Assembly (NCBI GenBank): GCA_963576725.1
Contig: OY755247.1
Location: forward strand, 17,858,526 to 17,922,525
DNA from: Azorinus chamasolen
Taxonomy: Eukaryota > Mollusca > Bivalvia > Cardiida > Solecurtidae
DNA: 64,000 bases
Reading direction: 5' to 3'
The number at the start of each line of letters is the position of its first letter. Within the stretch, counting starts at the first letter, position 1. Below, one piece after another: positions 34,901 to 43,809 of this stretch. The translations under genes and the position numbers were made by a program. The notes under the pieces are model-generated. The model had not been told where the DNA came from, ran no database searches, and saw only the letters and a program-made list of their open reading frames with translations.

Positions 34901-37900
34901 CCTATTTAAAACTTAGTTTGGCCAGTTCGTTATTCGGAGGTTGAACTGCGAAATATTTCGTAATTCGAATAACGAACTGCGAAATGGCTCCGGCTTTTAT
35001 ATAGAAATCATTGATTCCACTATGACTTGGGTCTAGGGTATCTAAAATATCATCTTTGCGCATTAATAGCTGGTTTTGGCCATTTCGTTATTCGGATGTT
35101 GAACTGCGAAATATTTCGTTATTCGAATAACGAACTGCGAAATGGTCCCGGATTTTATATAGAAATCATTGATTCCACTATGACTTGGGTCTGGTGTGTC
35201 TAAAATATCATTATTACGCATTTAAAACTTATTTTGGCCATTTCGTTATTCTGAGGTTTAACTGCGAAATATTTCGTTATTCGAATAACGAACTGCGAAA
35301 TGGTCCCGGATTTAATAAATAAATCATTAATTCCACTATAACTTGGGTCTAGTGTGTCTAAAATATCATTATTACGCATTTAAAACTTATTTTAGCCATT
35401 TCGTTATTTGGAGGTTCAACTGCGAAATATTTCGTTATTCGAATAACGAACTGCGACATGGTCCCGGATTTTATATATAAATCATGAATTCCACTATAAC
35501 TTGGGTCTAGTGTGTCTAAAATATCAGTATTACGCATTTAAAACTTATTTTAGCCATTTCGTTATTCGGAGGTTGAACTGCGAAATATTTCGTTATTCGA
35601 ATAACGAACTGCGAAATGGTCCCGGATTTTGTATACAAATCATTGATTCCGATATGGCTTGGGTCTAGTGTGTCTAAAATATCATCATTACATATTTCAA
35701 ACTTAGTTTTGCCATTTCGTTAAACGGATGTTGAACTGCGAAATATTTCGTTATTTGAATGACGAACTGCGAAATGGCTCCCGCTTTTATATAGAAATCA
35801 TTGATTCCACTATGAATTGGGTCTAGTGTATCTAAAATATCATTATTACGCATTTAAAACTTATTTTGGCCATTTCGTTATTCGCAGGTTGAACTGCGAA
35901 ATATTTCGTTATTCGAATAACGAACTGCGAAATGGTTCCGGATTTTATATATAAATCATTGATTCCACTATGACTTGGGTCTAGTGTGTCTAAAATATCA
36001 TTATTACACATTTAAAGCTTATTTTGGGCATTTCGTTATTCGGAGGTTCAACTGCGAAATATTTCGTTATTCGAATAACGAACTGCGAAATGGTCCCGGA
36101 TTTTGTATAGAAATCATTGATTCCACTATGACTTGGGTCTAGGGTATCTAAAATATCATCTTTGCGCATTTTTAGCTGGTTTTGGCCATTTCGTTATTCG
36201 GAGGTTGAACTGCGAAATATTTCGTTATTCGAATAACGAACTGCGAAATGGCTCCGGATTTTATATAGAAATCATTGATTCCACTATGACTTGGGTCTAG
36301 TGTGTCTAACATATCATCTTTGCGCATTTATAGCTGGTTTTTGCCATTTCGTTATTCGGAGGTTGAACTGCGAAATATTTCGTTATTCGAATAACGAACT
36401 GCGAAATGGCTCCGGATTTTATATAGAAATCATTGATTCCACTATGACTTGGGTCTAGTGTGTCTAACATATCATCTTTGCGCATTTATAGCTGGTTTTT
36501 GCCATTTCGTTATTCGGAGGTTGAACTGCGAAATATTTCGTTATTCGAATAACGAACTGCGAAATGGACCCGGATTTTATATAGAAATCATTGATTCCAC
36601 TATGACTTGGGTCTAGTGTATCTAACATATCATATTTGCGCATTTATAGTTGGTTTTGGCCATTTCGTTATTCGGATGTTGAACTGCGAAATATTTCGTT
36701 ATTCGAATAACGAACTGCGAAATGGCTCCGGCTTTTATATAGAAATCATTGATTCCACTATGACTTGAGTCTAGGGTATCTAAAATATCATCTTTGCGCA
36801 TTAATAGCTGGTTTTGGCCATTTCGTTATTCGGATGTTGAACTGCGAAATATTTCGTTATTCGAATAACGAACTGCGAAATGGTCCCGGATTTTATATAG
36901 AAATCATTGATTCCACTATGACTTGGGTCTAGTGTGTCTAAAATATCATCATTACCTATTTAAAACTTAGTTTTACCATTTCGTTATTCGGATGTTGAAC
37001 TGCGAAATATTTCGTTATTCGAATAACGAACTGCGAAATGGACCCGGATTTTATATAGAAATTATTGATTCCACTATAACTTGGGTCTAGGGTATCTAAC
37101 ATATCATCTTTGCGCATTTATAGCTGGTTTTTGCCATTTCGTTATTCGGAGGTTGAACTGCGAAATATTTCGTTATTCGAATAACGAACTGCGAAATGGT
37201 CCCGGATTTTATATATAAATTATGAATTCCACTATAACTTGGGTCTAGTGTGTATAAAATATCAGTATTACTCATTGAAAAGTTATTTTAGCCATTTCGT
37301 TATTCGGTGGTTGAACTGCGAAATAGTTCGTTATTCGAAAAACGAACTGCGAAATGGTCCCGGATTTTGAATAGAAATCATTGATTCCGATATGGATTGG
37401 GTCTAGTGTGTCTAAAATATCATCATTACCTATTTAAAACTTAGTTTGGCCAGTTCGTTATTCGGAGGTTGAACTGCGAAATATTTCGTTATTCGAATAA
37501 CGAACTGCGAAATGGCTCCGGCTTTTATATAGAAATCATTGATTCCACTATGACTTGGGTCTAGGGTATCTAAAATATCATGTTTGCGCATTAATAGCTG
37601 AATTTGGCCATTTCGTTATTCGGATGTTGAACTGCGAAATATTTCGTTATTCGAATAACGAACTGCGAAATGGTCCCGGATTTTATATAGAAATCATTGA
37701 TTCCACTATGACTTGGGTCTGGTGTGTCTAAAATATCATTATTACGCATTTAAAACTTATTTTGGCCATTTCGTTATTCGGAGGTTGAACTGCGAAATAT
37801 TTCGTTATTCGAATAACGAACAGCGAAATGGTTCCCGATTTATATATAAATCATTGATTCCACTATGACTTGGGTCTAGTGTGTCTAACATATCATCTTT

Positions 37901-39310
37901 GCGCATTTATAGCTGGTTTTTGCCATTTCGTTATTCGGAGGTTGAACTGCGAAATATTTCGTTATTCGAATAACGAACTGCGAAATGGACCCGGATTTTA
38001 TATAGAAATCATTGATTCCACTATGACTTGGGTCTAGTGTATCTAACATATCATATTTGCGCATTTATAGTTGGTTTTGGCCATTTCGTTATTCGGAGGT
38101 TGAACTGCGAAATATTTCGTTATTCGAATAACGAACTGCGAAATGGCTCCGGCTTTTATATAGAAATCATTGATTCCACTATGACTTGGGTCTAGGGTAT
38201 CTAAAATATCATCTTTGCGCATTAATAGCTGGTTTTGGCCATTTCGTTATTCGGATGTTGAACTGCGAAATATTTCGTTATTCGAATAACGAACTGCGAA
38301 ATGGTCCCGGATTTTATATAGAAATCATTGATTCCACTATGACTTGGGTCTAGTGTGTCTAAAATATCATCATTACCTATTTAAAACTTAGTTTTACCAT
38401 TTCGTTATTCGGATGTTGAACTGCGAAATATTTCGTTATTCGAATAACGAACTGCGAAATGGACCCGGCTTTTATATAGAAATTATTGATTCCACTATAA
38501 CTTGGGTCTAGGGTATCTAACATATCATCTTTGCGCATTTATAGCTGGTTTTTGCCATTTCGTTATTCGGAGGTTGAACTGCGAAATATTTCGTTATTCG
38601 AATAACGAACTGCGAAATGGTCCCGGATTTTATATATAAATTATGAATTCCACTATAACTTGGGTCTAGTGTGTATAAAATATCAGTATTACTCATTGAA
38701 AACTTATTTTAGCCATTTCGTTATTCGGTGGTTGAACTGCGAAATAGTTCGTTATTCGAATAACGAACTGCGAAATGGTCCCGGATTTTGAATAGAAATC
38801 ATTGATTCCGATATGGATTGGGTCTAGTGTGTCTAAAATATCATCATTACCTATTTAAAACTTAGTTTGGCCAGTTCGTTATTCGGAGGTTGAACTGCGA
38901 AATATTTCGTTATTCGAATAACGAACTGCGAAATGGCTCCGGCTTTTATATAGAAATCATTGATTCCACTATGACTTGGGTCTAGGGTATCTAAAATATC
39001 ATCTTTGCGCATTAATAGCTGGTTTTGGCCATTTCGTTATTCGGATGTTGAACTGCGAAATATTTCGTTATTCGAATAACGAACTGCGAAATGGTCCCGG
39101 ATTTTATATAGAAATCATTGATTCCACTATGACTTGGGTCTGGTGTGTCTAAAATATCATTATTACGCATTTAAAACTTATTTTAGCCATTTCGTTATTT
39201 GGAGGTTCAACTGCGAAATATTTCGTTATTCGAATAACGAACTGCGAAATGGTCCCGGATTTTATATTGAAATCATTGATTAAACTATGACTTGGGTCTA
39301 GTGTGTCTAA
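28951..39310 (-). repeat. Right-arm satellite, ~158 bp unit, about 65 copies, inverted
   Basis: Same monomer as the left arm, read on the minus strand (CCATTTCGTTATTCGGAGGT, then the TTCGTTATTCGAATAACGAA dyad, then GGGTCTAGTGTGTCTAAAAT). Large internal copies: a block near 31966 recurs near 35757 (3791 bp, 24 units), and a 9-unit (~1420 bp) duplication appears inside each block (33420/34840 and 37370/38790). Short ORFs in it, such as 30268-30582, are by-products of the repeat. Confidence 0.95.
29171..29263. mobile_element. Pal-G hairpin inserted in the right-arm satellite
   Basis: TTCTCCACCAAATCCTATAC pairs with AATACAAGGTTTGGTGGAGA; centre CTCTTCGAGAAG. Interrupts one monomer near the inner edge of the array. 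Confidence 0.75.
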
Positions 39311-39425
39311 ACTATCATTTTACAAAATACAAACTATATTTTATGATTCGAATGAAAACTGCATAAACTTTCACGTTACTTTTATATGTACCAACGATAA
39401 TTCGGTTCTACTGTATCTAGAATAT

Positions 39426-39633
39426 AATTAGATTAAAATCCCTCTAATGCGAACACCAAAAAGAGGCATAAGTCTGGCAGAGACAGGTGGTATCTTAATG
39501 CAGAAAGAAAATTATGCAGAAAACTTCTATAGGAGCTTTCTGCATTACTTTCACCCTGCTTTAAGCTACTAGCTGTTTATAAAGACACCTATGTTTATTC
39601 TGTTAGTGGTCGCATTAGAGGGGTTCTACTGTA
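39426..39633. mobile_element. Pal-B MITE in right arm of the giant element
   Basis: GATTAAAATCCCTCTAATGC and ATTAGAGGGGTTCTACTGTA. Hairpin (AACTTC-TATA-GGAGCTTTC) more diverged than in the 20027 copy, to which it is homologous in inverted position. Confidence 0.8.
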
Positions 39634-39904
39634 CTGTTAATTTATAGCTTAAATGACTATTTCGTTATTCGTAAATTGAATTGCAAACTATTTCGTTATT
39701 CACATTCGAATAACGAACTGCGAAATATTTCGTTGTTCGTTATTCGAATAACGAACTGCGAACTGCGAACTGGCAGCCAACTTAACGCTGCCAAAATATC
39801 TTTATTATTTAGTTGAGAATTATATTTAATATGAAATTATTATTGCAGACGACACTGTTGAATTTGGCGCCAAAAGAGTACAATGGTGAGTTCGACCTGA
39901 CTCG

Positions 39905-39962
39905 CATATGCAAACACCTTTGATCCAGATGCGTCTAATCAGGATCCAAGCTGTTTGACATC
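39905..39962. mobile_element. Pal-N core remnant
   Basis: TGCAAACACCTTTGATCCAG / AGGATCCAAGCTGTTTGACA; the central GAGACGCCGAG dyad is deleted to ATGCGTCTAATC. Confidence 0.5.
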
Positions 39963-40050
39963 CGGTGAACAGTTTCTCAAACGTCAGTACGCATCATAAA
40001 TAAGCAACAAATCACAGTGTTGCCAGACATTTGTTTTTAGCACATAAGGG

Positions 40051-40279
40051 TTAACCCATTACCTCGTAGGCTATTTTTAGATACAACCTCTGAATAAATC
40101 TGCCGAAAGGGAGCATTAACTAGAGAAAATTAATTTTTTTAGAATTTTGTAGTTTGAAAACCATTTTGATAAATAGAGCATTTGCTCCTATAGGAGCAAA
40201 TGCTCTATTTATCACAATGGTTTCACAAAGTGACTTTTACAGAGTCGTCTAACGTCGTCAATATGAGGGAATGGGTTAA
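40051..40279. mobile_element. Complete Pal-P TTAA element
   Basis: TTAACCCATTACCTC ... GAGGGAATGGGTTAA. Core GAGCATTTGCTCC-TATA-GGAGCAAATGCTC with extended stem to ACCATTTTGATAAATA / TATTTATCACAATGGT. Confidence 0.85.
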
Positions 40280-40314
40280 ACGCGGTGTACTACCTACTTA
40301 CTAGACAAAACGTT

Positions 40315-40546
40315 TTAACCATTTCCCTGTTTGAATATTTGTGTGAAAATAATGATGTCATGAATATTTATTAGTAGGCGTTTTATAATGGCATAATGTA
40401 CACAGGATGTTTTGGTATTGGTAGAAACTATGGAGTCATCTCTATGATAATTTCAAAAGCAAACAGAGCAGACCCTGATCAGACGGCTCTTGGTCTACAC
40501 TGTTTTCTAAAGCGTGAAATGCATTTATATGAGGGGGAATGGTTAA
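40315..40546. mobile_element. Pal-R TTAA element with partial hairpin
   Basis: TTAACCATTTCCCTG ... GGGGGAATGGTTAA. GCAAACAGAGCAGACCCTGA, GATCAGACGGCTC then directly TTGGTCTACACTG: the right stem half is deleted. Confidence 0.7.
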
Positions 40547-40596
40547 ATGTGCTTACTTGCATATAATCATTGCCCCCGCTAACAGCCACATTATTC

Positions 40597-40672
40597 AGAT
40601 TTGCAAATAGATTGGATCCAGATCAGAGATCCAGTAACTCGGCATCTGTTCAGAGTCTAAGCCGTCCGACAC
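40597..40672. mobile_element. Degraded Pal-N core
   Basis: GCAAATAGATTGGATCCAGA, CCAGTAACTCGGCATC and AGAGTCTAAGCCGTCC. Confidence 0.5.
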
Positions 40673-40751
40673 TTAGTCAATAGTTTCTTAAAAATCAGAA
40701 ATAGTCAAAACTGAACAGATCCAAGTTTGGGCAGATTTTGTTTTCACAGGG

Positions 40752-40993
40752 GGGCAAAGGTTACTCCATGAATACGTATGTAAGAAAAATGACATCATGA
40801 ATTAGATTATTTGCTATAATAGTACATGGACGCGGATGGTTTGGCCATTGCAGAAACTGTAGAATCATATCTATGTTATATCATAAGCAAACAGAGCAGA
40901 CCCTGATCAGATGGTTCCTACAGGAGCCATCTGATCTAGGTCTATTCTGTTTGCAAATGCGTAGAAATGCGTGTTTAGGGAGAAAAGGGTTAA
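40752..40993. mobile_element. Pal-R element, left TTAA lost
   Basis: GGTTACTCCATGAATACG at the left, GAGAAAAGGGTTAA at the right. Hairpin GATCAGATGGTTCC-TACA-GGAGCCATCTGATC. Confidence 0.7.
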
Positions 40994-41378
40994 CTAGTTA
41001 CTGAAACCACTTGGGTTTATGCACGCTAAAAGAGAAGGTTGAACTGGTATTGACGAGCTTCGAAAATTGATAAGAACGTACCTAGCTTTCATGAGCATTT
41101 CTCGCGAACACCGCACAATGTCGTAAAGTAAAAAACCGTTGTAAATCTTGAACGTTTGTTGACTATTCACACCTCAAGTCTAAAGCTGACAAGATAACCA
41201 TAGATTTAGTGTGAGTAAATAGTAAATGCCATTCCCAGCTTTGACTAATGGCCAAGTTTCCGATAAGAAAATGTTAATTTTAGGAAATATATCACTTTCA
41301 AATTACCGTTAATGTGGGACATTAGGTTTAACCCTCTAAAAACGAAATAACAACTGCACTACAACGGTTGCTGTCAGC
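40994..41378. other. Unassigned DNA
   Basis: No repeat family or exon recognised. Confidence 0.35.
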
Positions 41379-41630
41379 TTATCCCTTTCCTCTTATCCAT
41401 TTCCTAAAAAAGAAAAACGCATTTCTATGCCTTTGCAAACAAAGTAGACAAAGACTGGAACCGTCTGATCAGGATCTGATCTGTTTGCTTACGGAATGAT
41501 ATAGAGCTGATTCTACATGTTCTGTCATGGTAAAAAAATCCCATGCTCATGTGCTATTGTATCAATTATTCTAATTAATATCCATGCTGTCATTATCTAT
41601 TACATGGATATCCATAGAGGAAAGGGTTAA
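41379..41630. mobile_element. Pal-R element with damaged hairpin
   Basis: TTATCCCTTTCCTC ... GAGGAAAGGGTTAA. The hairpin is reduced (AAAGACTGGAACCGTCTGATC). The right arm has GATATAGAGCTGATTCTACA. Confidence 0.65.
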
Positions 41631-41859
41631 CCATTTCCAACTGTCTGCTTAACTCTATATTCCACTGTTGCTAAAATTCTAAAATTGAGCATGATAATTA
41701 ATAATGTAAAGAGTGCCCATCCAAGTAATATTATTACATACTAAAGGTTCTATACAGTAAACCATGTCTTATCCCTTGCAAGATACACACTTTGACGCCG
41801 TTTAAAAGCCCCTTTAACGTCTTTTAACCCCTTTTTAACGCCATTATTACGCTATATGA

Positions 41860-42700
41860 CTAGTCATTGTCGCGTTTTATGATATGTTCATTGTCACGTT
41901 ATGTCTATTCATTGTCACACTATATGATTAGACATTGCCGCTCTGTAAGACATATTCATTGTCAAACTTTATGACTATTCATTGTTACACTATATGATTA
42001 GACATCTCCGCCCTGTAAGATCTGTACAAATATGAGTCATTCAGGAAACACCACATACAGAACAAACAGCCGCCCAAACAGCAACACAAGAACTCGCAGA
42101 AAATGTACATAACTAGCAAAAACATAAAGAGACGCACAAAGACAAAACAAACAAACAATAGGGGAAGATGGAAGTTCCGCCTTGGAACGGACATGGGCCA
42201 CAGTCACGGTGTGTGTGTGTGTGTGGGGGGGGGTTAAACCGGTTTTGGGGCGTATATATTCATTGTCAAACTTTATGACTATTCATTGTCACACTATATG
42301 ATTAATCATTGCCGCTCTGTAAGACATATTTTGACTAGTTATTTTCGGACTTTATGATATTTTCTGTGTCACGCTATATGACCTATTCATTGTCAAGCTA
42401 AATGACCAATTACTTGTTATGCTATGTGTATATGACTAATCCTCGCCACGCTATATGACATATTCATCGTCACGCTATATGACATATTCATTGTCACGCT
42501 ATATGGCATATTCTTCGTCATGCTGTATGTTTGATCATTGTCACGCTATATGATCTGTTCATTGTCACGCTATATGATCTGTTCATTGTCACGCTATATG
42601 ATACATTCATTGTCAAGCTATATGATACATTCATTGTCACGCTATATGATATATTCATTGTCACGCTATATGATACAGTCATTGTCACGCTATATGATAT
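41860..42700. repeat. 24 bp minisatellite, left part
   Basis: Repeats of TTCATTGTCACGCTATATGA plus four bases, diverged on the left and nearly perfect from 42530. Because 24 is a multiple of three, several frames stay open; these are not genes. A non-repeat insert (about 42004-42245) with (GT)n and a G run interrupts it. Confidence 0.9.
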
Positions 42701-43774
42701 TGTCACAAATATGGTCAGTACCTTCATTACTTTGATAGTTATAGGTATGCACTGGACAGGTAACTGGCTTGACCAGTGGGCGTGGTTGCTATTTTTAGCA
42801 CAGCGGTATAAGGTGTATATTGTTTTTAGCTGAGTCTTGGTCAGTTGGTCAGTCAGGAACAGATAGTCAAGCCCAGCACATGTTGTAGATTACATGGTGT
42901 AATAGACATATACTGTGGCTATTATGGTGGCTCAAGTTGGCCATGTGCAGTATGAATCCTGAATACCTTTGTGCCACATCGAACCAGTACCTAAGAGAAT
43001 AGAATTTGAGATACATGACTCTTTCTATGTTCCAACGACTTGGATGTAAATATGCCTGATCCGTGGGAATTGTTTTAACCTTTTATTACGTTGAATATAT
43101 AACGAAATAGACTTATAGGGGTGACTGACCTTCATTAATATATAGTCAAGTGTATGACCTGTGTGGATAAACTATACGCCTGTGTGGCTATCATATATCA
43201 ACTTGTTACCTGTGTGGTTATATCAAACGTCTGTGTGGCTGTCCTTGTACAATGTGTTACCTGTGTGGTTAGACGCTTGTGTGGCTATCATATTTCAAAC
43301 TGTTAACCTGTGTGGTTAGACTAAACGTCTGTGTGAATATTCAGCAAACTGTCTAGTGTTTTGATTATACGCTCGTGAGGCTGTTGTTGGTTGAAGGTGC
43401 AACCTGAGAGGTTTAACAGTTATGCCGTCCCGTGAGGCTTTTCTTAAGACATTCTGGTGACTGAAGAGAACTGCATGTGTTATTTCGATATATGTGATTA
43501 TACTGTGACAATTGGGTGACAATTACATTGCATAGTATCGGCGATTTTAAACTGTCATAAATGATGTGTATGGGAATGTTTTGGTAGTGTTTTAGCACTG
43601 TATTTAGAGAAAATGTGATATTGCTGGCCAGCATTGTGTTTATATGTGTTTATTTCAGGCTATGCATGTGGTATTATAATAATCGAGTAACATAACTCAA
43701 AGTCTTGGTTTTTACTTTCTTTAAAAAAGAATTCCGGAACACGGTTGCTTTATTATGTTAAGGCAATTGTGACA
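42701..43774 (+). repeat. 5' LTR of the Gypsy-type retrotransposon
   Basis: 1074 bp, starts TGTCAC and ends GTGACA. The TSD GATAT lies at 42696-42700. It contains four ~50 bp internal repeats (ACCTGTGTGG at 43157, 43208, 43259 and 43306). A TATA-like GGTATAAGG occurs near 42805. ORFs in it are fortuitous. Confidence 0.95.
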
Positions 43775-43776
43775 AA

Positions 43777-43794
43777 TGGGGGCTCGTCCGGGAT
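43777..43794 (+). other. Primer-binding site, tRNA-Pro type
   Basis: TGGGGGCTCGTCCGGGAT begins two bases after the LTR and is the 18 nt tRNA-Pro complement familiar from murine gammaretroviruses. It would prime minus-strand synthesis. Confidence 0.85.
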
Positions 43795-43809
43795 AGGTAC
43801 ATAGCCCCA

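Larger units (their letters stand above)
19837..39792. mobile_element. Giant Foldback-like element, 19,956 bp, with inverted satellite arms
   Basis: Both ends read GGCAGCGTTAAGTTGGCTGC inward and are directly flanked by AAAATATCT (19828-19836 and 39793-39801), a 9 bp target-site duplication. Beyond the ends the inverted similarity continues about 500 bp and includes a Pal-B copy in each arm. The arms are opposed arrays of a ~158 bp unit, about 5.3 kb left and 10.8 kb right, around a ~3.8 kb loop. Drosophila FB elements share this plan: long inverted ends of ~155 bp direct repeats, 9 bp duplications, and a MULE-type (NOF) transposase in trans or in the loop. No transposase frame is visible, so it is inferred to be non-autonomous. 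Each terminal 21 bp also carries its own GGCAG...CTGCC dyad. A composite formed by inverted duplication of a satellite is the alternative, but the duplication and the split Pal-M favour insertion as a unit. Confidence 0.75.
19669..39880. mobile_element. Pal-M TTAA element split by the 20 kb insertion
   Basis: Left half 19669-19836 (TTAAATCTATCGGCGCC; hairpin GGTCAGATGCCGCC/GGCGGCATCTGACC). Right half 39793-39880 (TATCTTTATTATTTAG, GTTGAATTTGGCGCC). The two halves join end to end relative to the inverted intact copy at 48343-48593. Confidence 0.8.

Noticed and set aside
42518..42833. Three overlapping repeat-protein ORFs with an 8-residue period
   Set aside because: A 24 bp repeat without stops keeps several frames open on both strands; one frame runs into the LTR, so they are by-products.
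43316..43634. Minus-strand ORFs in the LTRs (also at 46604-46922)
   Set aside because: Present twice only because the LTR is duplicated; no coding features.
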